Shown piece after piece: positions 35,334-44,929 of a stretch of 51,227 nucleotides of DNA (position 1 is the stretch's first letter; every line of letters starts with the position of its first letter). The position numbers were made by a program, and so were the translations under genes. Source of the DNA: JBCCCJ01 sp039029315 (GTDB taxonomy: Bacteria > Bacteroidota > Bacteroidia > J057); contig JBCCGK010000085.1 of NCBI GenBank assembly GCA_039029315.1, forward strand, positions 1 to 51,227, in the 5' to 3' direction. Below the pieces are notes generated by a model. That model ran no database searches and had not been told where the DNA came from. It worked only from the letters and a program-made list of their open reading frames with translations.

Positions 35334-35381
35334 TTCAGGAAATTGTTCTGGATAGGCGAGCGCTAGCAAGCCCCCCTCTGA

Positions 35382-36863
35382 TTAGCTTTCCTTTTTCTCC
35401 AATTCCCGATCCAGAATTTCGGCCAGCTGATCTATCCCAATCCACTTATACCGGATAATCTTGTCCTTGTCAAGGATGAAGATTTTGGGTGTACTATTGA
35501 TGTTGTATTTTTGATCAAAGCCTGATCGACGATACGGGTCAGCAGTATGTATTCCTCCTGACTTATCCAGGCCATATTCTTTGAGTTTTGCCTTCCAGTC
35601 CTCATCGGATCCATTGATACTGACAGTAAACAATTCCACTCCTTTGTCCTTGTATTTGGGGAACAACTCTGCCAATTGAGGTGTCACCTTTTTACATCGA
35701 CCGCAATCATAATCCCAAAAATACAGGATGAGCAAATCAGCCTCCACAGCAAACACACTCTGGTTGACCCCATTGACATCAGGCACAGTAAAATCCTGAC
35801 CAGGACGACCAATGATGATTGGACTCAGTTTTTCTGCTTTGGCAATAATTTCCTCCAAAGCTTCTGGATCTACCCACCAGGCATGATTGGTAGCATAGTA
35901 TTTCTCGACAATGTGAAGATAGACTCCGTCCATCCCCATGATTTTGTTGGCTTTTTCGGCGTATTTGTTGAGCAGATAGGAGGTATAATACTTGAATGCT
36001 TCATCATCTTTCATAGAGGTTGTAATGATGAAATCCACTTCCTTGATCAGAGAATCGGGATGCTGGACCACTAGTTTTTCCAGATATTCTTCTACCTTCT
36101 GCTCCATGATAGGGGTTCTTGTCAGTCGCCCATCATCCACACTTACATGGTCAAAAAAGTGAGCTTTGTAATATTGATAGGCAAAATCATCAGCTGCTCC
36201 CTCAGGCGCTTCTGGAATTTCAGGAGCATCAGAACCCGTCAGAATCTTGGGGGTCAACATATGCGAGTAGTTGGCTCGAAGATCTTTTCTCTCCTGCATG
36301 ACAGCTCCATTCAAAGCTTTCAATTCTTCTTCAATCGCTGTACGCTCAGGACTTCCCTCTTCCAGACCTTGCATTTTTTCCTGAAGGGCTGTGGCCTGTT
36401 CTCGCTGTGTATTCAGAAATCGAATGTGATCATAAAACAATTCATTTTCTTCAGAACCAGAGATCTGTATTGACCCGGCAAAATCAGAGGTATCAGCACT
36501 GATAGAAAAGTGTTGGTCGCGATTGACCACAAAATCAAAATACCGATTGTTGGGAGGAATGACTGCCAAATACAGGCCTCCAGGCAAAGCAGAATCGCCC
36601 TTGAAGGTATAAGTTCCATTGACATTGAAGGCGGTATCTTTCAAGTACTGCTTGGCTCCCAGATAATAGGCCAGAAAAATTGTGTCAACACCTGCATTGG
36701 GGATTGTCAAGGAAATTTCATAATCCTTGTCCTGTGGCAATTCTGCCTTTGGTGCAGGCGAGCTAGCAACAGAAGAGGAGGTATTGCCGTTTTGCTGTTC
36801 TTCAGCTCCGCCACAGGCTCCCAAAAAAACAACCAATACACAAAGAATCAATCGAACTATCAT
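35382..36863 (-). CDS. Thioredoxin-fold (TlpA-like) lipoprotein
   Basis: A 493-aa lipoprotein (C17). The N-terminal half (about 48-340) is a strand-rich section followed by helices, probably of the DUF4369/DUF5106 type that often precedes TlpA domains in Bacteroidota. The C-terminal third (about 350-490) is thioredoxin-like with C387-G-R-C390 in a YFWDYDCGRC motif and a STPKIFILDKD cis-proline region. Such proteins reduce or exchange disulphides outside the cell membrane. The active-site pair C-G-R-C differs from the usual C-x-P-C form. It is transcribed away from the gene at 37147. Confidence 0.85.
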   Translation of the reverse strand: MIVRLILCVLVVFLGACGGAEEQQNGNTSSSVASSPAPKAELPQDKDYEISLTIPNAGVDTIFLAYYLGAKQYLKDTAFNVNGTYTFKGDSALPGGLYLAVIPPNNRYFDFVVNRDQHFSISADTSDFAGSIQISGSEENELFYDHIRFLNTQREQATALQEKMQGLEEGSPERTAIEEELKALNGAVMQERKDLRANYSHMLTPKILTGSDAPEIPEAPEGAADDFAYQYYKAHFFDHVSVDDGRLTRTPIMEQKVEEYLEKLVVQHPDSLIKEVDFIITTSMKDDEAFKYYTSYLLNKYAEKANKIMGMDGVYLHIVEKYYATNHAWWVDPEALEEIIAKAEKLSPIIIGRPGQDFTVPDVNGVNQSVFAVEADLLILYFWDYDCGRCKKVTPQLAELFPKYKDKGVELFTVSINGSDEDWKAKLKEYGLDKSGGIHTADPYRRSGFDQKYNINSTPKIFILDKDKIIRYKWIGIDQLAEILDRELEKKES

Positions 36864-37146
36864 ATCAAGTAAATTGAATTGAAGTACAAATTACGGCATC
36901 ACCAATGAGAGTTGAAAGAGATTGTGTAATTATCAAAGGTCTTTGAGAGGCTTCTCTGCTTCCCGATTTGAAGAGGGATGGCATTTGTGTTTGATCTGAT
37001 GCTGGGAGAATGGCAGTAATCGAGCTGGATCCCAGAATTGAATCGTAGTAAAAGGATACCGACAATGGCCACTGAGGAGTCTCATGAATTCCAGTATATT
37101 CGTAGCTGCAATGATCCCAACTGAACTCTCATCTACACCTCTTTTC

Positions 37147-37731
37147 ATGAACATTCATCATCTCCTTCAGCTTATTGTGATTACTGCTTGTCAATCGATT
37201 CCCAACAGCCCAGATTATGTCCACGCCTACCCAAGCTATTGGGACAAGTATTCGCAACAGGAGTTCATCGATTCTCTTTATGCTGACACCTTATTGATTG
37301 GACCTGATTCAGATGGGGCGTGGAGCTCTAGGACATTCTATGTGGAATCTACAGATATGCTGGTCTCAGATATCAACAAACAGTGGCAACGACCCGATCA
37401 ATTGTATCCAGCAAAAAGCTTTGACAGGGTTCGAATGAAGGTCATCCCATTTGGTCCAACTCGACAGCTTTCAAAAGCCCACATATCCACCCTGCTGTCT
37501 TTGATCAACGATCCCCTGAACTTCGATTGGGCAGAGACCACCTTCAGCAAAGAAATTGAAGTCGAATTTTGGGATGATGACAAATTAGTCAGCTCTTTCA
37601 TGATTGGAGCCAGGCAAACGGTCATTAAGCCTATTCCTGACTGGCCCCATGTCAAAAGCATGAAATTTGGACACTTGACCCATCAATCTACTATTGAATT
37701 ACAAAGACTTCTTCAAGAACTAAATCTGTAA
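37147..37731 (+). CDS. Small lipoprotein of unknown function
   Basis: A 194-aa lipoprotein read from the ATG at 37147; the open frame begins at 37084 but the lipobox (VITAC) fits only this start. No family is recognised. The mature part alternates short strands and helices, with several aromatic residues and an FWDDDKLVSSF segment. It is 21 nt upstream of the T9SS protein gene and probably shares its transcript. Confidence 0.65.
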   Translation: MNIHHLLQLIVITACQSIPNSPDYVHAYPSYWDKYSQQEFIDSLYADTLLIGPDSDGAWSSRTFYVESTDMLVSDINKQWQRPDQLYPAKSFDRVRMKVIPFGPTRQLSKAHISTLLSLINDPLNFDWAETTFSKEIEVEFWDDDKLVSSFMIGARQTVIKPIPDWPHVKSMKFGHLTHQSTIELQRLLQELNL

Positions 37732-37752
37732 TCCCTCATAAATTCTGAACAA

Positions 37753-38424
37753 TTGAAGACGACACTGAATCAATCACATAGAACACTCATTTTGGGTATC
37801 TGCTTTCTTCTGCATTCATTGTCGCTCTACTCTCAGATACATCTATCCCTGGAGGCAGAAGTAGCACTCCTCTCTGGAACTGCGAACATTGTGAATTGTG
37901 ACGCGGCCTCAGAGGGACAAATGGTCAGGGATGTGGACAATGGCATGGCCAACAGTCTCGAATCTCAGGATGTCACTGTCTCAGAGGCAGGTCGATATTT
38001 TTTCAGATTGAGTTATGTACATATCAATGACAGGGAGTTCAGCTATCAACTCAATGGTAGAAGCACAGTTACGCATAGCATTTTTGGCAATCCTGTCTCA
38101 GATTCTTCTCCGCCCAATATTGGTGCCTACAACTGGACAGGAGATGTAGTGAATGACCTGGGAACTGTTGAGAAAAGAATTCTCCGCATGTTTCCCAATC
38201 CGGTCAAGGCAGGAGAATTACTCACCCTGCAACTCCCCACCGAATTTCGGGCAAAACAGATATCTGTTCAACTCATGGACCAAACGGGAAAACATCTCAC
38301 ACAACAGACCTTTGAAATAGGAGATCCACTCAGAATTGAAACAGAAGGACTTGCTCCCGGATCATACTTTCTCCATATTCAGTCGGACGCCCTGAAAGAG
38401 ATCAGACAACTCGTGATTCTTTGA
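37753..38424 (+). CDS. Small CBM35/CBM6-like protein with T9SS sorting domain
   Basis: A 223-aa secreted protein read from a TTG start, the only start in front of the signal (..SLSLYSQ). Residues 30-137 resemble CBM6/CBM35 carbohydrate-binding modules (LEAEVALLSGTANI, then an aromatic pair with EAGRYFFRLSYVH and FSYQLNG). Residues about 143-223 form a type A T9SS C-terminal domain (ILRMFPNPVKAGE and the FLHI end). So it is a small sugar-binding protein exported across the outer membrane. It lies between two lipoprotein genes and overlaps the next by one base. Confidence 0.75.
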   Translation: MKTTLNQSHRTLILGICFLLHSLSLYSQIHLSLEAEVALLSGTANIVNCDAASEGQMVRDVDNGMANSLESQDVTVSEAGRYFFRLSYVHINDREFSYQLNGRSTVTHSIFGNPVSDSSPPNIGAYNWTGDVVNDLGTVEKRILRMFPNPVKAGELLTLQLPTEFRAKQISVQLMDQTGKHLTQQTFEIGDPLRIETEGLAPGSYFLHIQSDALKEIRQLVIL

Positions 38425-38885
38425 TGATGAAACAATCTTATAACCGAGAAGCTTTGCACAACTGGATAGGATGCAATTCCTTTCTTTTTGCCATATTGTT
38501 TGTCAGCCAGTTTTCTTGTATCAGTCAAACTCATACTCACATGAAAAGAAACAAAACCCCAGACCAGAAAACAGGTGATCAGACCTATGTTATTTCTGCT
38601 CCAATCGTTGAAAAGAGATTTGTAAAAAAAAATGGACAAGCAATTGATCGGAAAGAATTATATATCCAACGGTCCATCCAGGATTATTTTATCAAATTTT
38701 GTGAAAGTGCTGTCAGTCGAGAAGAACTGGAACAAGAACTGGCGAAAATAGATGGTCTGATCAAAACGCTCACAGTAGAAGTGGAATTTCGAGATGGCGC
38801 GTGGGATATATGCGATGAGCAGGATCAGCAGCAAAGCAGAATGGGAAAATATGTCATCGTCCATAAAATCGTTTCCACGAAATAG
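38424..38885 (+). CDS. Lipoprotein of unknown function
   Basis: A 153-aa protein. The ATG at 38424 overlaps the previous stop (TGATGA), a sign of translational coupling; a frame one codon longer would start with a TTG. The N-terminus is a weak signal with a cysteine in SQFSC, so lipidation is likely. The mature part is helix-rich and highly charged, with many K, E and Q residues (REELEQELAKIDG). No family is recognised. It is in one group with the lipoprotein and CBM/T9SS genes upstream. Confidence 0.6.
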   Translation: MMKQSYNREALHNWIGCNSFLFAILFVSQFSCISQTHTHMKRNKTPDQKTGDQTYVISAPIVEKRFVKKNGQAIDRKELYIQRSIQDYFIKFCESAVSREELEQELAKIDGLIKTLTVEVEFRDGAWDICDEQDQQQSRMGKYVIVHKIVSTK

Positions 38886-38949
38886 AGATTGCTTGAATTA
38901 GCCTCCAAAGCTGAAGTATATTGCTCACGAACTATTCACTACACCAACA

Positions 38950-39129
38950 ATGAATAAAAAAATTGCATTAGCCATCGCCATTTTGGGGATAATTATTCTA
39001 ATGATCCAGATCGGACTAACAGCCAAAAATCAATCGGCAAACTATTTTTTCCTGGCCCCCATTGGCTTATTCTTGACCATGGGAGCTGCAGCCTATATCA
39101 TCATTCAGGGTCGAAAACAAGACCAATAA
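38950..39129 (+). CDS. 59-residue membrane protein with two helices
   Basis: A 59-aa reading frame from an ATG at 38950 to a stop at 39129. It starts MNKKIALAIAILGIIILM, which is one membrane helix, and has a second hydrophobic section (about residues 32-54) before a polar KQDQ tail. The second helix carries a Pro-Ile-Gly turn (LAPIGLFLTMG). I know no family. It lies 16 nt before the methyltransferase gene and 64 nt after the lipoprotein gene, in the same direction. Confidence 0.5.
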   Translation: MNKKIALAIAILGIIILMIQIGLTAKNQSANYFFLAPIGLFLTMGAAAYIIIQGRKQDQ

Positions 39130-39145
39130 GTTCCTAACGAGCATT

Positions 39146-39937
39146 ATGAACCACAATAAACCCATAGAGAGAGATGGCCAATCTGCTACCCACATCTTCG
39201 ACAATCGATCATTGGCAGTAGATTATCGCAACCTGTCTTCCCTTCTCACCAAGGGCATGAGAATTCTGGATGTTGGCTGCGGAACAGGAGCCATCAGCAA
39301 AGACATTGCACAAATCGTGGGCCCAACAGGAAGAGTGATTGGGATTGACAATACCGAAAAATTTATTGCAAGTGGTCGGCAGAGTTATGGAGCAGTCAAC
39401 AATCTGGAGCTGCTACACCAGGATTTCTTTGCCTATCATTCTGATATACAATTTGATCTCATTGTCTCAGCGCGTGTCCTGCAATGGCTAAGCAATCCTG
39501 TAGATGCACTTGTCAAGATGCGAGAGATGCTCAGCCCTACCGGCCAGGTATCCATCCTCGATTACAACCATGCTGATCTGGAATGGACCCCTGATCCTCC
39601 CAAAAGCATGCAGGAGTTTTACGATATTTTCCTCAAATGGCGCGCAGATGCCGGAATGCACAATCGCATCGCAGAGGAACTGTCAGGTATGATGGAGGAA
39701 GCTGGTTTTCATTCCATTGAAGTTCTCAATTCTGATGAGTATTACGATCGATCCCGCAAGGACTTTTTGTTCAAAGTAGGGATTTGGTCCAAAGTGGCGA
39801 GCTCAACACAAATGGTGGAAGAAGGCTATCTCGATGATGAACTTCGACTTCAGGCCATAGAAGAATATACTGCATGGGTTCAGTCTGAAGCAGTTTCCAT
39901 GACCATGAAACTCAATGAGGTAAGAGGGCGCAAGTAA
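39146..39937 (+). CDS. SAM-dependent methyltransferase
   Basis: A 263-aa class I methyltransferase. Motif I is ILDVGCGTGAI at residues 40-50, followed by the acidic loop GVIGIDN (motif II) and a catalytic-site section LIVSARVLQWL. The tail (about 190-263) is helical. The substrate is not known; the type usually methylates small molecules. The start at 39146 is a clear ATG. The acyl-CoA ligase gene follows 221 nt downstream. Confidence 0.85.
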   Translation: MNHNKPIERDGQSATHIFDNRSLAVDYRNLSSLLTKGMRILDVGCGTGAISKDIAQIVGPTGRVIGIDNTEKFIASGRQSYGAVNNLELLHQDFFAYHSDIQFDLIVSARVLQWLSNPVDALVKMREMLSPTGQVSILDYNHADLEWTPDPPKSMQEFYDIFLKWRADAGMHNRIAEELSGMMEEAGFHSIEVLNSDEYYDRSRKDFLFKVGIWSKVASSTQMVEEGYLDDELRLQAIEEYTAWVQSEAVSMTMKLNEVRGRK

Positions 39938-40158
39938 GCTCAGACCAAGTGAGTTTTAGGCATATTTGCCACAGACTTATGTATGTATCGAACTGATTGA
40001 CAGTATGTGTGCAACTGTTTATCACACGCAGGAAGTCCAAGAGTTCCTTTGGGGAGTGGCGAAGGAGACCAAAAATCAAAAAACTATAGACGACTTCTAT
40101 TCGAATAAACAGCCTTCTACCTATTATCCAGGAATTGATCTACTAATACGACCTACAC

Positions 40159-41706
40159 ATGAGTTTCAATATTGCCATGCTGCTTCAGGAAAGTGCTCGA
40201 CGCGATCCACAAAAAACAGCCATCATTCTGGATCATATTCATGTGAGCTACCAGCAGCTTGACCAGGCATCGCGCACCTTTGCCTCAGCATTAGCACAAT
40301 TGGGAGTGAATAAAGGGGATCGCGTCATGCTCATGATCCCAAATCTTCCAGAGTTTCCGATCTGCTTTTTTGGAATTGGCCATATTGGAGCTGTGAGTGT
40401 TCCAGTGAATGTGCTCTACAAAGAACGCGAAATCAGTTTTCGACTGAAGGACAGCAAATCAAAGATTTTGGTTGTCTGGGAGGACTTTCTGGAAGAAGCC
40501 CTGAAAAGCCATCAGGCTGTGGACAGCTGCGAACAACTAATTGTGATCAGAAGGAAAGAGAGGAATATCTCTCCCTCAGATACAAATCTGATTGATTTTC
40601 AGAAGGTCATGGCTGCGGCCAGGGGTAGTCTCGACATGCAGTTTACGGGAGCAGATGATCCAGCCGTCATTTTGTATACCAGTGGCACAACAGGCGTTCC
40701 CAAGGGAGCCGTCCTGAGTCATTTCAGCATTTTCTACCAAAGCGCTTATGCTCCCCTTTCTGGCAGAGGCAAAAAAGAAGAAAGAGAGATTATTGGCATT
40801 GCTCATTTGCCTTTTTTTCATGTCTATGGGCTGTTCAATGTGTTGTGTGCGACGATCAGTCTGGGTGGCACAATCACTCTGCTCCCCCGATATGAACCTG
40901 GCAAAGTCCTGCAAGTAATTGAGCGAGACAAGGTTACGGATTTCAATGGCGTCCCGACCATGTACAATCGCCTGTATTACCATCCAGATTTCAAGAATCG
41001 AGATTTGAGTAGTTTGTTTTTTTGTGGGTGTGGAGGCGCTCCACTTCCTGTTGAACTAGCTGAAGCCTGGGAAGCAGCCACTGGAGTGATTATCGAAGAA
41101 GGTTATGGCATGACCGAGACAGGATCAGGGGTATCAACCAACGCTGTAGATCAGGTAGAAGCCAAAATTGGCTCTGCGGGCAAACCGATGTGGGGAAATG
41201 AAATCAAAATTGTGGATACCGAAGGACAGCCGCTTCCTCAAGGAGAATTGGGAGAAGTGGTCTGTAGAGGTCCCGGCATGATGAATGGCTACTTTAACCG
41301 CCCAGAAGCCAATGCTTCCTCCTTTCGAAATGGCTGGCTGAACACAGGAGACATTGGATATCTGGATGAGGAAGGATATCTCTTCCTGGTAGATCGCAAA
41401 AAAGAGATGATCATACGAGGAGGATTCAATGTCTATCCCCGCCAAATCGAAGAAATTCTCTACGAACATCCTGCTGTTCAAGAGTGTGCAGTCATCGGTG
41501 TTCCGCATGACGATCTGGGAGAGGAAGTCAAGGCCGTCCTTTACCTCAAGGCTGGAAGTTCCTGCTCGGAGGATGAAATCAGGACATTTTGTAAGGAACG
41601 CATGGCTGCCTTCAAATATCCAAGAATCGTTGAGATTCTGGAGGAGGAATTGCCCAAAAGTGCAACAGGTAAAATCCTGAAGCGACAACTGAAATCCTCT
41701 TCCTAA
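40159..41706 (+). CDS. Acyl-CoA ligase (AMP-binding, fatty-acid type)
   Basis: A 515-aa adenylate-forming ligase that joins a carboxylic acid to CoA through an acyl-AMP. Marks are YTSGTTGVPKG at 173-183, a GYGMTETGSG block, the linker GDIGYLDEEGY, DRKKEMIIRGG, and a C-terminal PKSATGKILKRQ with the catalytic lysine. The chain length it uses is uncertain (long-chain type by overall pattern). It begins a run of same-direction genes: GNAT, two SRPBCC proteins and a sulfatase, with small gaps or overlaps. Confidence 0.92.
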   Translation: MSFNIAMLLQESARRDPQKTAIILDHIHVSYQQLDQASRTFASALAQLGVNKGDRVMLMIPNLPEFPICFFGIGHIGAVSVPVNVLYKEREISFRLKDSKSKILVVWEDFLEEALKSHQAVDSCEQLIVIRRKERNISPSDTNLIDFQKVMAAARGSLDMQFTGADDPAVILYTSGTTGVPKGAVLSHFSIFYQSAYAPLSGRGKKEEREIIGIAHLPFFHVYGLFNVLCATISLGGTITLLPRYEPGKVLQVIERDKVTDFNGVPTMYNRLYYHPDFKNRDLSSLFFCGCGGAPLPVELAEAWEAATGVIIEEGYGMTETGSGVSTNAVDQVEAKIGSAGKPMWGNEIKIVDTEGQPLPQGELGEVVCRGPGMMNGYFNRPEANASSFRNGWLNTGDIGYLDEEGYLFLVDRKKEMIIRGGFNVYPRQIEEILYEHPAVQECAVIGVPHDDLGEEVKAVLYLKAGSSCSEDEIRTFCKERMAAFKYPRIVEILEEELPKSATGKILKRQLKSSS

Positions 41707-41729
41707 TTTCACCAATCCTGCCACGACAG

Positions 41730-42269
41730 ATGCCTATCACCCTTAGACTATTGACGCCAACGGATGCGGCTGGATTTCAAGCCCTGAGACTGAAAAGTTA
41801 TCAGGAGGCCCCTTTTGCCTTTAGCGAAAGCTATGAAGATGAGGTGGTAAAACATATAGACCTCTTTGCCCAGGAATTGAACATCGTAGGCGATCCGCCG
41901 GAGTGGTTTGTCCTTGGAGCTTTTGATTCGGCTGGCCAATTGGCTGGCTTCGTCAAGTTCCGGAGAGACCGGCGCTCCAAAGGACGCCACAAATCGATGA
42001 TTCATGCCATGTATGTCGATCCTGTCTATCGAAACCAGGGGATTGGGCATCAACTCATGCAGGAAGTCCTGACCAAAGCAAAAACCCTGCAAGGGCTGGA
42101 ACAAGTTCATTTATGGGTTCTGCATGCCAAGACATCTGCGGCTGACTTTTATGCAAAGTTGGGATTTGTCAGTCAGGGAATCGTCAAAAAAGACCTCAAG
42201 GTAGAAGGGAAATATGTAGACGCAGAATATATGGTCCTGGATTTTCTCACAGCTCACAAGACCAAATGA
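41730..42269 (+). CDS. GNAT-family N-acetyltransferase
   Basis: A 179-aa N-acetyltransferase. The acetyl-CoA motif lies in MYVDPVYRNQGIG (R101-N-Q-G-I-G106), followed by QLMQEVL. Such enzymes move acetyl groups to amines of small molecules or proteins. It begins 23 nt after the acyl-CoA ligase and its stop overlaps the next gene's start by 4 bases (ATGA). Confidence 0.88.
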   Translation: MPITLRLLTPTDAAGFQALRLKSYQEAPFAFSESYEDEVVKHIDLFAQELNIVGDPPEWFVLGAFDSAGQLAGFVKFRRDRRSKGRHKSMIHAMYVDPVYRNQGIGHQLMQEVLTKAKTLQGLEQVHLWVLHAKTSAADFYAKLGFVSQGIVKKDLKVEGKYVDAEYMVLDFLTAHKTK

Positions 42270-42775
42270 AGCAAGCTCATATCCAGCAGTCGATGGAATC
42301 ATCCATTCTGATTCAAGCCAGTGCTTCTGAGATCTGGGACAATATCACTGATGTCAAAATAGAAGAATTTTCTGACCCGATCTTATTCAAACTGCTGGAT
42401 ATCCCCAAACCCCTCAAGGCAGATGTGATTTCTGAGGGGAAGGGTGGCCAACGTATTGCCTATTTTGACTCAGGCAAACGGTTTATGCAGGAAATTTTGA
42501 GATGGGAGCCGATGACAGGCTATAGCTTTTCCTTCAATCCAGAGAAGGGGTTTCGGGTCTGCTACCTCTTCGATCTGGCGGATGGGGTATTCCAAATTCC
42601 AGGTGGAGCCTATCGGCTCGACTCCATGCACAAACAAGCCATACGGTTGACGCTACAGACTACGTTTAGCATAGACAGACGTCTGTATTGGCTGTTCATC
42701 CTGCCAGTCAAGCTCATTCTGAAGGCTTTTCAACGCTATTTGCTCAGATCGATCAAGCGTAATTCGGAACCATGA
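42266..42775 (+). CDS. SRPBCC-type lipid/ligand-binding protein
   Basis: A 169-aa protein with the helix-grip/START-like pattern: a start strand SSILIQASASEIWDNI, then strands with DSGKRFMQEILRWEP and YSFSFNPEKGF, and an end helix ILKAFQRYLLRSI. Proteins of this kind bind lipids or polyketides in a deep pocket. It overlaps the GNAT gene and the next SRPBCC gene by four bases on each side, so it is probably translated together with both. Confidence 0.7.
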   Translation: MKQAHIQQSMESSILIQASASEIWDNITDVKIEEFSDPILFKLLDIPKPLKADVISEGKGGQRIAYFDSGKRFMQEILRWEPMTGYSFSFNPEKGFRVCYLFDLADGVFQIPGGAYRLDSMHKQAIRLTLQTTFSIDRRLYWLFILPVKLILKAFQRYLLRSIKRNSEP

Positions 42776-43233
42776 CCTCTATCAAATTCTCAGAGAAAAT
42801 TCGCATTCAGAAGAAACAAGAAGAGGTATTTGACTATACCCAGGACTATCAAAATCGCCTGTCCTGGGATACATTTCTCCAAAAAGCTATCTTGATCGAA
42901 GGGGCCACAGAGGCGGGACTTGGAATCAAATCCTATTGTGAAGCCAAAAATGGACTGGGCATGGTAACCGAATATGTCTCTTTCCGGCGTCCCAAAGTCG
43001 TAGCAATCAATATGACCAAAGGACCCTATATGTTCCGCAGCTTCCTTGGGTCCTGGAATTTTCATCATATGGGGGAGGATCAAACAGAGGTAATCTTTCT
43101 TTATTCATTTAGCCTTCGATTCCCTTTTTATCTGTTTGGCTGGTTCATCAGATGGAGGTTGAAGACAAATGTTCGGCATCGACTGTTGGATCTCAAAAAC
43201 TGTTTGGAACAAACTTCAGATTCCATTTCATGA
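42772..43233 (+). CDS. SRPBCC-type ligand-binding protein (second)
   Basis: A 153-aa SRPBCC-like protein. It begins with the typical strand KIRIQKKQEEVFDYTQDY and RLSWDTFL, has ending strands around TEVIFLYSF and a short hydrophobic patch (FPFYLFGWFIRW). It differs in sequence from the gene before it and so is not a recent duplicate. Two adjoining ligand-binding proteins beside an acyl-CoA ligase and GNAT suggest handling of a fatty-acyl or polyketide compound. This is an inference. Confidence 0.7.
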   Translation: MTSIKFSEKIRIQKKQEEVFDYTQDYQNRLSWDTFLQKAILIEGATEAGLGIKSYCEAKNGLGMVTEYVSFRRPKVVAINMTKGPYMFRSFLGSWNFHHMGEDQTEVIFLYSFSLRFPFYLFGWFIRWRLKTNVRHRLLDLKNCLEQTSDSIS

Positions 43234-43251
43234 TATATACTCCCAAATTCC

Positions 43252-44928
43252 ATGGCTGTGAATAAGTTTTTCTACCCTCTATGTTCTTTTCTTCTACTTC
43301 TGTTGGGAAATAGTCATCCGGGCATCACGCAATCTCATCCCAATATCCTCTTCATTGCCATCGATGACATGAACGATTGGGTGGGCTTCCTGCATACTCA
43401 TCCTCAGGTTCAGACTCCTCATATGGATGCCATGGCCAGCGAAGGCATCAGCTTTGTACATGCACATTGTCCTGCCCCTATTTGTGGCCCTTCCCGGACA
43501 GCGATCATGAGTGGCCAATGGCCCAGTACGACAGGAATTTATACCAATCAGATCAATTATCGCAAAGAACTGCCACATCTGACCAGCTTGCCAGAACACT
43601 TTCGCAATCAAGGATATTATGTCATGGGTGTCGGCAAGATCTTCCATTCCAGCCCAAGCAAAATGCCAGAAGAAGCCTTCGATGAATACGGCGGCAAAGG
43701 TGGATCAGCATCCCCTTTCAGCAGTGCGGATCTCCAGTTGGCTCACCAAACACCTTTTCATGAAGTTCAAATAGCTGAGAAAAGCTTTCGGCTGCCTCTG
43801 AATGGCATCCCGGCCGATCGCTACTGGAACAAGAGTCATACCTTTGACTGGGGTGCAGTAGATCTGCCCGATAGCCTGTTTTCTGATGCACAAAACACTG
43901 GCTGGGCCATAGAGAAACTCAAACGATCCTATGATCAGCCATTTTTCCTGGCCTTGGGGTTTTCCCGTCCTCATCAACCCCTCTACAATCCCAAACGCTT
44001 CCATGATCTCTATCCGCTAGACAGTGTGCAGCTCCCTCCTAGAATAGAACATGACCTTGCGGACGTTCCACGATCAGGAAAAGAGCAAGCCCTGCTAGCT
44101 GGCACATCGGGATTGCACAGCAGCGTGGAACAATATGGAGAGTGGGAACATGCGGTCTCCTCCTATCTGGCTTCCATTTCTTTTGTGGATCATTTGGTAG
44201 GAAAACTGATGGCCGCCCTGCGCAAGAGTCCATATGCTGATAATACCTGGATTGTTCTCTGGTCGGATCATGGCTGGCATCTGGGCGAAAAATTTCATTG
44301 GGGAAAAGCGACTCCCTGGTTTCGCTCCACACGTATTCCTCTTCTGATCATTCCCCCAACAACTCATTTCCCGACAGGATTCCAAGCACATAGCGCGACC
44401 AAGGCGATGGTCAATCTGATCGACCTTGCGCCCAGTCTTGCAGACATGGCAAACATTCCACACCTCCCACAATGGGAAGGAAATAGCTTGATCCCCCTTG
44501 TTGCGAATCCTCAACAATCCTGGTCAGCATACACTGTCACAACTTCTGGTAGAGGCAATCACAGCATTACGACCCGAAATTGGCAATACATCCACTATTT
44601 TGATGGGTCAGATGAGCTTTATCACTTAGCGGAAGATCCCAACCAGTTTGTCAATCTGGTGAACGACTCATTATATTCTGAAGCAAAGAAGAGACTCATG
44701 TCCTTCCTACCAGCAGAACCACAATGGAAACAGTTCATTCGCTACCACAATTTTAAGGCCGTGATTCCTGCGGATGGTTCTCCGATGCTCCTTTTCAACA
44801 TGGCCTATCAGAATCAGGCCAATGAACAGCTCAATGTGGCCAAAGACTATCCTATGGTTGTGCAGAAGATTCAGACATGGTTGGATAGGAGGCAACCAAC
44901 TGGCAAATATCTCAACATGACTCCCTGA
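43252..44928 (+). CDS. Sulfatase (S1 family, iduronate-2-sulfatase-like)
   Basis: A 558-aa secreted sulfatase. A signal peptide is followed by the metal pair D38-D39 in IAIDDMNDWVGFL and the formylglycine site C78-G-P-S-R82, the canonical C-x-P-x-R form. WSDHGWHLGEKFHWGK carries further active-site residues. The HPQVQTPHMDAMASEGI pattern fits the S1_7 (iduronate-2-sulfatase-like) branch, so sulfated uronic-acid sugars are a fair guess. It is 18 nt after the second SRPBCC gene but may have its own control. Maturation enzymes are not in the window. Confidence 0.93.
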   Translation: MAVNKFFYPLCSFLLLLLGNSHPGITQSHPNILFIAIDDMNDWVGFLHTHPQVQTPHMDAMASEGISFVHAHCPAPICGPSRTAIMSGQWPSTTGIYTNQINYRKELPHLTSLPEHFRNQGYYVMGVGKIFHSSPSKMPEEAFDEYGGKGGSASPFSSADLQLAHQTPFHEVQIAEKSFRLPLNGIPADRYWNKSHTFDWGAVDLPDSLFSDAQNTGWAIEKLKRSYDQPFFLALGFSRPHQPLYNPKRFHDLYPLDSVQLPPRIEHDLADVPRSGKEQALLAGTSGLHSSVEQYGEWEHAVSSYLASISFVDHLVGKLMAALRKSPYADNTWIVLWSDHGWHLGEKFHWGKATPWFRSTRIPLLIIPPTTHFPTGFQAHSATKAMVNLIDLAPSLADMANIPHLPQWEGNSLIPLVANPQQSWSAYTVTTSGRGNHSITTRNWQYIHYFDGSDELYHLAEDPNQFVNLVNDSLYSEAKKRLMSFLPAEPQWKQFIRYHNFKAVIPADGSPMLLFNMAYQNQANEQLNVAKDYPMVVQKIQTWLDRRQPTGKYLNMTP

Positions 44929-44929
44929 T

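Noticed and set aside
37426..37445. GGTTCGAAT, a T-loop-like word
   Set aside because: It lies inside a lipoprotein gene, and no cloverleaf fits around it, so no tRNA is called.
39966..40262. 98-codon plus-strand frame before the acyl-CoA ligase
   Set aside because: It overlaps the true ligase start by about 100 nt in another frame and has no family pattern.
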